A stretch of DNA of 64,000 bases from Oscillospiraceae bacterium. Its GTDB lineage: Bacteria > Bacillota > Clostridia > Oscillospirales > Ruminococcaceae. How positions within the stretch are numbered: the first letter of the stretch is position 1; the number at the start of each line of letters is the position of its first letter. Shown here piece after piece: positions 8,045 to 15,459 of this stretch. Made by a program: the position numbers and the translations under genes. The notes under the pieces are model-generated. The model saw only the letters and a list, made by a program, of their open reading frames with translations. It was not told where the DNA came from and did no database searches. The stretch is taken from positions 2,480,001 to 2,544,000 of the forward strand of contig CP107208.1 of the NCBI GenBank assembly GCA_025758045.1, in the 5' to 3' direction.

Positions 8045-9757
8045 TTATTCAAACGTTTCCGATTCCTCAGTATACGAGGTGGAAGATTCCTCGCCCGAAG
8101 AATCACCTGGATTTACTGTGGAACTCGAAGAATTGGAATCCGGGGGCGGCGTAGGCGTAGGCTGCAGCTTCGGCAATACCTCATCGTACCATTCACCGCA
8201 TCCGGCATTGGTGCACTCATAATGAATCCAACCGTCCTGCTCATACGTAGGCGCATGCCGTTCCGTTTCTTTCCAGTTATGCCCGGTAGCAGGCACGCTC
8301 TCGGTGTACTCATCGCCGCAGCTGCACTGGTAGGTGCGCTTGCCCTCGCTGATGCAGGTGGCCATTGTCTCGCTGACCAACTGGTAGTTGTGCATGTGCA
8401 CAATCTGCTCTTTCTTCTGCTCGCCGCAGCGCTTGCAGGTGTACACAATGGCATCGCTGTAGGTAGTGCCCTCGTCCCAGTCATGACCCAGGGCGTAAGT
8501 CGTTTCCTCAATGATCTCACCGCAGATGGTGCACTTGTACTGGCAGGTGCCGTCAGTCAGGCAGGTGGCGGCCACTTTGGTGCCCTCGATCTCCACGTAG
8601 TTGTGCTCGTGTTCGTCGGCGGTAAAGTGGGCCGTCAGCACCACACCGCCCGCGTTGGCGTCGCTGGGCATCGTAAAGCTGAGGGTCTCGCTGCTGTAGC
8701 TGGCCCCGGTGCTGGAAGTCCATCCCGCAAATACAAAGCCGTCGTCAGGAACAGCCGTCACAGCCGAAGCCGTCGTACCTTTTTTGACCAGCTGGCTGGC
8801 CGAGCCGGAAATTTTGCCACCGTTGGTGGCCACAAATTCCAGCGGTACCTTGGCGCCGCGCACGGCGATGGGGTCCTGGGAAATCAGGTTTACCGGCGGG
8901 CCAACCGGGGTGGGAATGTTCCCCAGCGGCTGCGGGCGGCGGTCCTCCGTCACATAAGCGTGGGTGCGTACATAGGTGAAATATTCGGTCACAGCCGTCT
9001 TGGAAAGATGCACGCCGTCCGAAAGGGTATAATCTGTCTTGGCCCAGCCGGTGGCATCGTCCCGCAGTGCCTCGGCGCTGTTCAGGAACTTGTAGCCGTT
9101 TTCCTCGCACATCTGGATCAGCGCTGCGTTGTAGGCATCCACCTGGGTCATGGTCAGGTTGGTGTTTTCCCGTTGCTTGTCCAGCGGCGGGATGGCGCTG
9201 ACGATGATGTCGCAGTAGGGCCAGGCCGTTTCAATGGCTTTCAGTCCCTTTAAATAAGTAGAGATAAACGATGTTGCATCGGTGGACGACCCGCCCAGAT
9301 TGTTCGTGCCATAGCAGATGATGATGCGTTTGGGCTTCAGCATCGCCACGGCGTCCGGCACCGTGTACATGGTGGACGAGCCGCTGAACTGCTCGCACTT
9401 CAGCGTGGTGATGGCCCCTGCCCCCATGCTGACCACGCCGATGTTGTTGGCCAGCGTGGTAAAGGCCGTGCCGGTCTCATCAGCGTACATCAGGTAACGT
9501 GCGGTGTTGGAGTCACCGATAAAAAGCGTCTCATCGATATAACTGCGCCCGGCAGCCTCGGTCTTGGGCAGCACCGTGCCCACCGTCACCGAGGCTGGCA
9601 GCGCCTCCACCGGGTTTGGTGTGGCAGCGGTTTCGTCCGTTGCGGCGGATTCGGCTGTCTCCGCCGTAGCGGCAACGGTATCCACAGGTTTCTTGCAGCC
9701 CGTCAGAAGCATCGCCAGGGCCAGCACACCGGCCAACGCGGCAGTACACTTCATCAC
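8045..9757 (-). CDS. SGNH/GDSL-hydrolase lipoprotein with Cys/His-rich C-terminal repeats
   Basis: Predicted surface lipoprotein of 570 residues. The signal peptide ends in lipobox LLTGC (Cys21). After a Thr/Ala-rich linker comes an SGNH hydrolase domain: block I LFIGDSN (Ser at ~83), block III-like CYGTNN, and SDGVHLS supplying the C-terminal Asp-x-x-His near residue 245, consistent with an O-acetyl or other carbohydrate esterase. Residues ~290-360 form a bacterial surface repeat (GWTSSTG; TLSFTMPSDAN). Residues ~365-525 carry repeated CxxC pairs with HNY and GHxW motifs, suggesting small metal- or disulphide-stabilised modules. The tail is Pro/Ser/Glu rich. Start is GTG 9757 or ATG 9754, both served by AAGGGG; its own promoter is at 9794-9822. 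Substrate unknown. Confidence 0.8.
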   Translation of the reverse strand: MMKCTAALAGVLALAMLLTGCKKPVDTVAATAETAESAATDETAATPNPVEALPASVTVGTVLPKTEAAGRSYIDETLFIGDSNTARYLMYADETGTAFTTLANNIGVVSMGAGAITTLKCEQFSGSSTMYTVPDAVAMLKPKRIIICYGTNNLGGSSTDATSFISTYLKGLKAIETAWPYCDIIVSAIPPLDKQRENTNLTMTQVDAYNAALIQMCEENGYKFLNSAEALRDDATGWAKTDYTLSDGVHLSKTAVTEYFTYVRTHAYVTEDRRPQPLGNIPTPVGPPVNLISQDPIAVRGAKVPLEFVATNGGKISGSASQLVKKGTTASAVTAVPDDGFVFAGWTSSTGASYSSETLSFTMPSDANAGGVVLTAHFTADEHEHNYVEIEGTKVAATCLTDGTCQYKCTICGEIIEETTYALGHDWDEGTTYSDAIVYTCKRCGEQKKEQIVHMHNYQLVSETMATCISEGKRTYQCSCGDEYTESVPATGHNWKETERHAPTYEQDGWIHYECTNAGCGEWYDEVLPKLQPTPTPPPDSNSSSSTVNPGDSSGEESSTSYTEESETFE

Positions 9758-9793
9758 GACAACACCCCTTTATATAACTAAAATTCAGTACCT

Positions 9794-9822
9794 ATCATAC
9801 AGTATTTTGCGGTAACAAGCAA
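9794..9822 (-). promoter_or_regulatory. Predicted promoter of the SGNH lipoprotein gene
   Basis: Minus strand TTGCTT, 17 bases, TATGAT. Confidence 0.6.
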
Positions 9823-9913
9823 GAGATTTTCGAGCAACAGGTTGTAAAATCTGCAAAAAATGCACCCTTACCGGCAGTAGAAAAAGAAATGTCCCGCCAG
9901 TACCACCGGTGCG

Positions 9914-9942
9914 TTCACAACCGCACTGCCGCCTGCTATAAT
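9914..9942 (+). promoter_or_regulatory. Predicted promoter of the XRE regulator-ABC unit
   Basis: TTCACA, 17 bases, consensus TATAAT, about 40 bases ahead of the regulator start. Confidence 0.65.
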
Positions 9943-9983
9943 AAAGTCACAGGGCCCACAAATGATAAAGGAGCAAACAAGCT

Positions 9984-11057
9984 ATGGAGATCAAACTTGC
10001 CGAATCCATCCGCACTTTCCGCAAAGAGCGCAGCCTGACCCAGGAGCAGTTGGCCGAAGTGCTGGGTGTCACCGTGGGTGCCGTCTACAAATGGGAAGCA
10101 GGCCTGTCCACGCCGGAACTGCCGCTGATCGTGGAAATGGCCGACTTTTTCGATACGTCCATCGATGTCCTGCTGGGCTACATCTTAAAGGACAACCGCA
10201 TCGATGCCACCGCCCGGCGCCTGCGGCACTGCCAGCGCGTCAAGGACTTGAACGGTCTGGAAGAAGCCGAAAAGGCACTGAAAAAGTATCCCAATTCGTT
10301 TATCATCGTCTACCGCAGTGCCATGCTGTATCAGGCACTTGGACTGTACAAACGGGACAACGCCAAACTGCGCCGCGCCCTGGAACTGCTGGAAAAAGCC
10401 CGTCCGCTTCTGCACCAGAATACCAACCCCCGCATCAGCGAGCAAACGCTCTACGTTGCTATGGCGGAAATCAGCCAGGACTTGGAGGATGACGAACGCG
10501 CCCTGGAGCTTTTCCGGCAGCACAACACCGACGGCCTCTATAGCGACTGCATCGGCATGATTCTGGCCAAGGATGCCAAGCGCGCCCAGGAGGCCCTGCC
10601 GTACCTGTCCGAATCCCTGCTCATCCACGAGGCCGCGCTGGTGCGCACCGTGATGGGCTACCTGAATCTATTCCTGAACAGCCGCGACTATGCCCAGGCA
10701 CAGGCGTTGCTTGCCTGGGCGCTGCCGATCTTCACCGCTATGCCCCGCCCGGAATGCACCAGCTTTATGGATAAGATCAACTCGGTCTTTTACCTGTTCC
10801 AGGCGCACGTCCTGCTCAAAACCGGCCAACCGGAGGAAGCCAGAACATCCGCCGAGGAAGCCCACCGCCTGGCCGTGCGGTTTGATGCCGCGCCCAGCTA
10901 CGCCGCCGATACCATCCGCTTTGCCATGCCCGGCGAGGACTCCACCGTCAACGACGATCTGGGAGAGACCGCTGCCCAGGCCGCCCAGAACGCTCTGAAG
11001 CAGATGGATGACCCGCAGACGACCGCCCTCTGGCAGGAGTTGTGCGGTGCCCGCTGA
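9984..11057 (+). CDS. XRE-family regulator with TPR-like C-terminal domain
   Basis: DNA-binding regulator of 357 residues. Residues ~5-60 are a Cro/C1-type helix-turn-helix (LTQEQLAEVLGVTVGAVYKWE). The remaining ~290 residues are all-helical with tetratricopeptide-like periodicity (ALGLYKRDNAKLRRALELLEK; ERALELF; AQALLAWALPIF), the arrangement seen in regulators that sense peptides or protein partners. The ATG follows AAAGGAGCAAACAAGCT. The stop codon overlaps the GTG start of the ABC exporter by 11 bases, so the two are co-transcribed and translationally coupled; control of that exporter is the natural inference. No peptide pheromone gene was recognised nearby. Confidence 0.82.
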   Translation: MEIKLAESIRTFRKERSLTQEQLAEVLGVTVGAVYKWEAGLSTPELPLIVEMADFFDTSIDVLLGYILKDNRIDATARRLRHCQRVKDLNGLEEAEKALKKYPNSFIIVYRSAMLYQALGLYKRDNAKLRRALELLEKARPLLHQNTNPRISEQTLYVAMAEISQDLEDDERALELFRQHNTDGLYSDCIGMILAKDAKRAQEALPYLSESLLIHEAALVRTVMGYLNLFLNSRDYAQAQALLAWALPIFTAMPRPECTSFMDKINSVFYLFQAHVLLKTGQPEEARTSAEEAHRLAVRFDAAPSYAADTIRFAMPGEDSTVNDDLGETAAQAAQNALKQMDDPQTTALWQELCGAR

Positions 11058-12762
11058 TACCATCACCCGCCAGCTGCGCGGGTCGTTTTACCGCGGCAAC
11101 CGGCTGGCCTTTGTGCTGGCCGCTGCCGGGGCGTTGATAGGGGCCGTGTTCAACCTCATAATCTCCTGGCTGATGCAGCAGCTCATCGATACAGCCGCCG
11201 GTACGCCGGGGGCACTGCCTTTCCGCATCCTTGTCCGGGCCTGCGGCGGGTTCTTCCTTTTGCTTTTCTGCGGTTCGGCACTTGTCTACTGCGCAAAGAC
11301 GCGCTTTCTGGCCACGGCTATGAAGCAGTACAAAAACTGCGCCGTGACCCAGCTGACGCAAAAAAGCGTGCCGGATTTCCAGCGCCGGCCCTCAGCCGCC
11401 TACCTCTCGGCCCTGACCAACGACGCCGCCACCATCGAGGCCGACTACCTGACCCAGCAGTTTACCCTCATCCAAAAGCTGTTCTGCTTCGCCGGGGCGC
11501 TGTCCCTGATGCTGACCTATTCGCTGCCTTTAACGCTGGTAGCCATTGTGTTGTCGATGCTGCCTTTTGCCGTGTCGATGGCGGCAGGGAACAGGCTCTC
11601 GGATGCCGCCTGCCGGGTCTCGGACCGTAACCGGGATTTTACGGCGTTTTTGTCGGATTACTTAAACGGCTTTCCCGTCATCCGCAGTTTCCGCGCTGAG
11701 GATGAGATCAATCAGCGCTTTGCCTCCGAGAATCACCGCTTAGAGCAGCAGAAATGCACCCGCCTGAAGCTGCAAACGCTGCTGGAGTCCGCCGGTTCTT
11801 TTACCGGCATCACGGCGCAGCTGGGCATCTTTCTGCTGGGTACCTGGCTAGCGCGTACCGGCCGGGGCGTCACGCCCGGCGTCGTCATCGCCTTTGTCAA
11901 TTTGATGAACTTCATCATCGAGCCTATCGCCGCATTGCCCAGCCTGCTGGCCGCACGCAAGGCCGCGCTGGCCCTGGTGCAAAAGCTGGCCGACAGCCTG
12001 GCGGGGCAAACTGCGCAGCCGGGCGGCCAACCCTTGCCGCGGCTGATGCAGCAAATCGAATTGGCGCATGCCGGCTACCGCTACACACCAGGCAAGCCTG
12101 TGCTGCAGGACCTTTCCGCCACGCTGAAAGCAGGCAAAGCCTATGCGGTGGTCGGTGCCAGCGGCGGCGGAAAATCCACGCTGCTGCGCCTGCTGCACAT
12201 CCCGGACGACAACACCAGCGGTCAGGTGCTTTTTGACGGCATCGACATCCGCCGCCTTACGCCCGAATCGCTGAACGGCCTTGTCTCCGTCGTCCAGCAG
12301 AACGTGTTTGTCTTTAACGCCTCCATCCGGGATAATATTACGATGTTCAGTGCTTTCCAGCAGGAGACCCTGGATGAGGTCATCCGCCGCGCCCACCTGG
12401 AAGAACTCGTAGCCCGGCGCGGCCTGGATGCCCTTTGCGGCGAAGGCGGGTGCGAGCTTTCCGGCGGCGAAAAGCAGCGCATTGCCATCGCCCGCGCGCT
12501 GCTCAAACAATCGTCCATCCTGCTGGCGGACGAAGCCACCGCTGCACTGGACGCTCAGACCGCCCACGAGATCACGCAGGACATCCTGTCCCTCACCGGC
12601 ATCACCCGCGTGGTGGTGACCCACCGGCTGGAAGCCTCGCTGCTGGAATGTTACGATGAAATTTTTGTCCTAAAAGATGGCCGCATCGCCGAGACCGGCA
12701 CCTTTGCCGAGCTGGTGCAGCACGGCGGCTATTTCAGTGCCATGTACAAGCTGGCGCATTGA
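11047..12762 (+). CDS. ABC exporter, fused permease-ATPase, coupled to XRE regulator
   Basis: Half-transporter of 571 residues: transmembrane domain ~15-300, then ATPase domain with Walker A GASGGGKST near residue 378, signature ELSGGEKQR, Walker B region ILLADEAT (Ala where Leu is usual just before the Asp-Glu) and switch histidine VVTHRLE. The GTG at 11047 was chosen because AGGAG at 11035-11039 gives a seven-base spacer; the upstream in-frame ATG at 11008 lies inside the regulator and lacks a ribosome site. The gene overlaps the regulator by 11 bases. Substrate unknown: drug, peptide or lipid export are all possible. Confidence 0.88.
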   Translation: MPADTITRQLRGSFYRGNRLAFVLAAAGALIGAVFNLIISWLMQQLIDTAAGTPGALPFRILVRACGGFFLLLFCGSALVYCAKTRFLATAMKQYKNCAVTQLTQKSVPDFQRRPSAAYLSALTNDAATIEADYLTQQFTLIQKLFCFAGALSLMLTYSLPLTLVAIVLSMLPFAVSMAAGNRLSDAACRVSDRNRDFTAFLSDYLNGFPVIRSFRAEDEINQRFASENHRLEQQKCTRLKLQTLLESAGSFTGITAQLGIFLLGTWLARTGRGVTPGVVIAFVNLMNFIIEPIAALPSLLAARKAALALVQKLADSLAGQTAQPGGQPLPRLMQQIELAHAGYRYTPGKPVLQDLSATLKAGKAYAVVGASGGGKSTLLRLLHIPDDNTSGQVLFDGIDIRRLTPESLNGLVSVVQQNVFVFNASIRDNITMFSAFQQETLDEVIRRAHLEELVARRGLDALCGEGGCELSGGEKQRIAIARALLKQSSILLADEATAALDAQTAHEITQDILSLTGITRVVVTHRLEASLLECYDEIFVLKDGRIAETGTFAELVQHGGYFSAMYKLAH

Positions 12763-12810
12763 CACCGCCGCCTGAAGCGGGTATCTTATACCTAGAAAGG
12801 GGATGCCGCC

Positions 12811-13119
12811 ATGCGCAAAGTATTGCACGAGGACCTGATTTACGAGATTTTGGCCACCGTAGGGGAAATACCCCGCGGCAAGGTGGCCAGCTACGGTCAG
12901 ATTGCCCGCCTGATCGGCCGCGACAACAATGCGCGGCTGGTAGGCAACGTCCTCAGCCATGCCGAGCTGTACGGCAGCTACCCCTGCCACCGCGTAGTCA
13001 ACCACGCCGGCCGCCCCGCCCCCAATTGGCCCGAACAACAGCACTTGTTGGAACGGGAAGGCATCCAATTCAAACCCAACGGGTGCGTGGATATGAAACG
13101 ATTCCGATGGGAGTGCTGA
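12811..13119 (+). CDS. Single-domain MGMT-like DNA-binding protein
   Basis: A 102-residue protein equal to the C-terminal DNA-binding domain of O6-alkylguanine-DNA alkyltransferase, without the usual N-terminal domain. IPRGKVASYGQIARLIG (19-35) and the arginine-finger region NARLVGNVLSH match the family. PCHRVV at 58-63 retains the alkyl-accepting Cys59, unlike alkyltransferase-like ATL proteins, which carry Trp there. It may repair alkylated guanine or flag it for excision repair. AAAGGGG lies nine bases ahead of ATG. It follows the ABC exporter by 48 bases and is probably read from the same transcript. Its final bases overlap the 5' arm of the RNA candidate below. Confidence 0.85.
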   Translation: MRKVLHEDLIYEILATVGEIPRGKVASYGQIARLIGRDNNARLVGNVLSHAELYGSYPCHRVVNHAGRPAPNWPEQQHLLEREGIQFKPNGCVDMKRFRWEC

Positions 13120-13265
13120 CCCATGGGCATTTGCATTATTTCCCGGTTTGCGTTTGCGGGTCTATTTACAGGGGGCGGCGTCCCTGTAACCCTGTCTGCC
13201 TTGCATTATCCCCCTATGAAACGGTGCAGCGCCGTCGCCCTGTTCGAATCCTCTCCATGTCAGCA
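13114..13265 (+). ncRNA. Candidate structured small RNA with closing stem and T-loop-like 3' end
   Basis: TGCTGAC at 13114-13120 can pair with GTCAGCA at 13259-13265, and CATGG with CCATG just inside. Within this closure are a perfect 8-bp hairpin (TTACAGGG/CCCTGTAA, 13166-13189) and a short hairpin ACGG...CCGT at 13221-13235. A tRNA T-loop-like GTTCGAATCC sits at 13242-13251 and TTGCATTAT occurs twice. A strong terminator follows at once. It is not a tRNA: the T-stem does not pair. The size and clostridial context make a raiA-class RNA one possibility, but no consensus could be checked. Confidence 0.45.
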
Positions 13266-13266
13266 T

Positions 13267-13311
13267 AAAAAGCAGACCCCTTGCCGGAACACGGCAAGGG
13301 GCCTGTTTTTT
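13267..13311. terminator. Strong bidirectional terminator
   Basis: CCCCTTGCCG and CGGCAAGGGG form a perfect 10-bp stem with a five-base loop. T7 follows on the plus strand and T5 on the minus strand. It can end the RNA candidate from the left and the tRNA-Ala transcript from the right. Confidence 0.85.
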
Positions 13312-13313
13312 TA

Positions 13314-13386
13314 TGGACCTGGAGGGATTCGAACCCTTGACCTCTCGGATGCGAACCGAACGCTCTCCCAACTGAGCTACAGGCCC
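13314..13386 (-). tRNA. tRNA-Ala, anticodon CGC
   Basis: A complete 73-base cloverleaf on the minus strand. The acceptor stem GGGCCTG/CAGGTCC contains the G3-U70 wobble that marks alanine tRNAs. The D-arm is GCTC/GAGC and the anticodon loop TTCGCAT gives anticodon CGC (codon GCG). The T-arm is GTTCGAATC type. CCA is not encoded. Confidence 0.95.
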
Positions 13387-13544
13387 ATATATTCGGATGA
13401 CTTATTTAGTTTATGCCTTTGCCCACAAATTGTCAAGGGATTTCGCGCAAAATCTTGTTTTACGGCGGTGCAGCCCGCCAAAAACTGTTTTTGTTTTCCG
13501 CTCAGGTACAAAAACAAGGTTTTCTCTGTATTATCGCCTTGCCC

Positions 13545-13573
13545 TTGCAATAAAAGCTGCAATACGGTATACT
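13545..13573 (+). promoter_or_regulatory. Predicted promoter of sdaAB-sdaAA
   Basis: TTGCAA, 17 bases, TATACT, 24 bases ahead of the sdaAB start. Confidence 0.7.
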
Positions 13574-13596
13574 ATGCAAATACAGGAGGGATCACC

Positions 13597-14253
13597 ATGC
13601 GTTTATTTGATGTCCTCGGCCCGGTCATGACGGGACCGTCCAGCAGCCATACGGCCGGTGCGGTTCGCATTGGCAGTACGGCACGCCGCCTGCTGGGGGA
13701 GCAGCCTGCCCAGGCGGAGATCCTACTCTACGGCAGCTTTGCCGCCACCGGCCGCGGCCATGGCACCGACCGTGCCCTCGTGGCCGGTCTTTTGGGCATG
13801 CAGCCCAATGATGACCGCATTCCCAACAGCTTCGCCCTGGCCAAGGCCAGCGGCCTGCACTATAAAATCGGCTCCATCAACCTGCGCGGCGCCCATCCCA
13901 ACACGGCGGTACTGCGGCTGGTCGGCGTGTCAGGCCGCAAGCTGGAGGTCGTCGGCGCGTCCATCGGCGGCGGGCGTATCAATATCTGCCAGATTGATGG
14001 CATCACCACCAACTTTGGCGGTGACCACAACACCCTCATCGTCCACAACCAGGATACCCCCGGTCACGTGGCCACCGTGTCCGAGTGCCTGAGCGCCCAC
14101 GGCGTCAACATTGCTACCATGCAGCTCTACCGTTCCGCAGCGGGCGGCTACGCCGTCATGGTGCTGGAATGTGACGAGCCTATCCCCGAAGAAATTGCCG
14201 GGGAACTGCGCAGCCAGCCCGGCATCGTCAAAGTTACCATTTTAAATTTGTAA
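13597..14253 (+). CDS. sdaAB: L-serine dehydratase, Fe-S type, beta subunit
   Basis: Beta subunit of the oxygen-sensitive 4Fe-4S L-serine dehydratase that turns L-serine into pyruvate and ammonia in the cytosol. The 218 residues open with MRLFDVLGPVMTGPSSSHTAGA, the family hallmark that contributes the serine-binding site. A C-terminal ACT domain (~147-218; NTLIVHNQDTPGHVATV) is expected to bind an amino-acid effector. ATG 13597 was chosen because of AGGAGGG just upstream and the promoter at 13545-13573; the longer open frame would run through the tRNA. The alpha subunit follows after 12 bases. Confidence 0.95.
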   Translation: MRLFDVLGPVMTGPSSSHTAGAVRIGSTARRLLGEQPAQAEILLYGSFAATGRGHGTDRALVAGLLGMQPNDDRIPNSFALAKASGLHYKIGSINLRGAHPNTAVLRLVGVSGRKLEVVGASIGGGRINICQIDGITTNFGGDHNTLIVHNQDTPGHVATVSECLSAHGVNIATMQLYRSAAGGYAVMVLECDEPIPEEIAGELRSQPGIVKVTILNL

Positions 14254-14265
14254 GGGGGCATCTGT

Positions 14266-15159
14266 ATGTCATTCTCCTCCATCCGCGAAATGCTGCAAGC
14301 CTGCCAGGAGTCCCGGCAGCCCCTGTACGAAGTAATTTTGGAAAGCGACCTGGCCGAAAGTGGCCTGACCCGCACCGAAAGCGAGGCCGAGATGCACCGC
14401 CTCTGGTCGGTCATGCGCGCCACCAGCGACGGCTACTGTGGTGCTGACCGCTCGATGAGCGGCTTTGTCGGCGGCGATGCAGCCAAGGTGGAGCAGGCTG
14501 CCGCCCGGGGGACGCTCTACGCCAGCGGCTACTTTGCGTCCGTCATGGCCGAGGCCCTCAAAACCGCCGAGTGCAACGCCTGCATGAAGCGCATCGTAGC
14601 TGCACCCACCGCAGGCAGCTGCGGCGTACTGCCTGCGGTGCTGCTACCGCTCTGGCGCACCGGCTCGGCTGATGAAGAAGCTGTCTGCCGCGCCTTGTAT
14701 GTCGCCGCCGGTTTCGGCCAGGTGGTCGCCAGCCGCGCTACCTTAGCAGGGGCCGAGGGCGGTTGCCAGGCCGAGGTGGGCGCCGCCAGCGCCATGGCCG
14801 CCGCCGCCCTCGTCGACTTAAAAGGCGGCACGGCCGAGCAGTGTGCCGAAGCTTTCGCCATGGCCCTGACCAACCTCGAGGGCCTTGTCTGCGACCCCGT
14901 TGCAGGCCTTGTCGAGATTCCCTGCGTCAAGCGCAATGTCATCGGTGCGATGAACGCTGTCTCCGCCGCCGACATGGCGCTGGCCGGGGTCGTCGGCCAC
15001 ATCCCCGCCGATGAAGTCATCGATGCCATGGCCGAAGTCGGCAACGCCATGAGCAAGGACCTGCGGGAGACCGGCATCGGCGGCCTGGCAGGCACCCCCA
15101 CCGGCTGCAAAATTGCCGAGATCGTCACCATGAGCGCCGACACCGAAGAGAAAGATTAA
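14266..15159 (+). CDS. sdaAA: L-serine dehydratase, Fe-S type, alpha subunit
   Basis: Catalytic, cluster-bearing subunit of L-serine dehydratase; 297 residues as usual. The motif VAAPTAGSCG near residue 110, VCDPVAG near 208 and TPTGCKI near the C-terminus supply conserved cysteines for the 4Fe-4S cluster that binds serine directly. AAGGGGGCATCT precedes the ATG. It forms an operon with sdaAB. The TAA stop codon coincides with the first bases of the MITE at 15156, so an insertion may have replaced the original 3' flank. Confidence 0.95.
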   Translation: MSFSSIREMLQACQESRQPLYEVILESDLAESGLTRTESEAEMHRLWSVMRATSDGYCGADRSMSGFVGGDAAKVEQAAARGTLYASGYFASVMAEALKTAECNACMKRIVAAPTAGSCGVLPAVLLPLWRTGSADEEAVCRALYVAAGFGQVVASRATLAGAEGGCQAEVGAASAMAAAALVDLKGGTAEQCAEAFAMALTNLEGLVCDPVAGLVEIPCVKRNVIGAMNAVSAADMALAGVVGHIPADEVIDAMAEVGNAMSKDLRETGIGGLAGTPTGCKIAEIVTMSADTEEKD

Positions 15160-15335
15160 GGCAACACCGCACAATTCCCGCCTTACGGCTTAAGCACCGC
15201 TTCGGCGGCTGCGGCACGGCATCTGCGTTGCCAAAATGCTCGATAATACACAAAGTATTATCTGCGCTTTTGGCTTAGCAGCTGCCGCACCTCGCTCGCC
15301 GTATCGGCACTTAGAATTGTGCGGTATTGCCTTAA
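15156..15335. mobile_element. MITE copy 1, 180 bp
   Basis: Non-coding element bounded by TTAAGG and CCTTAA. The 22-base terminal inverted repeats differ at one position. The interior is itself a long imperfect palindrome around GATAATAC-ACAAA-GTATTATC. The reverse complement recurs at 26270-26449 with three differences seen by eye. The TTAA at the left end supplies the TAA stop of sdaAA. The folded RNA could act as a terminator. Confidence 0.85.
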
Positions 15336-15340
15336 CACCT

Positions 15341-15402
15341 CCAGGCGGTACTGCACAATTTTTGCTGCAAAGGCATTAGGATTTGTGCGGTACTGCCTTT
15401 TA
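15341..15402. repeat. Decayed short relative of the MITE
   Basis: Left GCGGTACTGCACAATTTT and right GATTTGTGCGGTACTGCCTT resemble the MITE termini but enclose only about 25 bases. Looks like an internally deleted or older copy abutting MITE copy 1. Confidence 0.5.
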
Positions 15403-15426
15403 CTTTTTTCCGCTTTGTGTTATACT
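15399..15426 (+). promoter_or_regulatory. Predicted promoter of the PepV-like gene
   Basis: TTTACT, 16 bases, TATACT preceded by TGT (extended -10). The -35 box falls on the edge of the MITE-like remnant. Confidence 0.5.
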
Positions 15427-15459
15427 AGTACAAACATAAATTTACAGGAGGATTCCTTT

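Noticed and set aside
13220..13265. A second tRNA or tRNA remnant suggested by GTTCGAATCC
   Set aside because: The T-stem does not pair (CCCTG against CCTCT) and no D- or anticodon arm fits; kept instead as part of a structured-RNA candidate.
13123..13596. An N-terminal extension of SdaAB
   Set aside because: The frame is open but would run through a terminator and the tRNA-Ala gene; promoter and AGGAGGG place the start at 13597.
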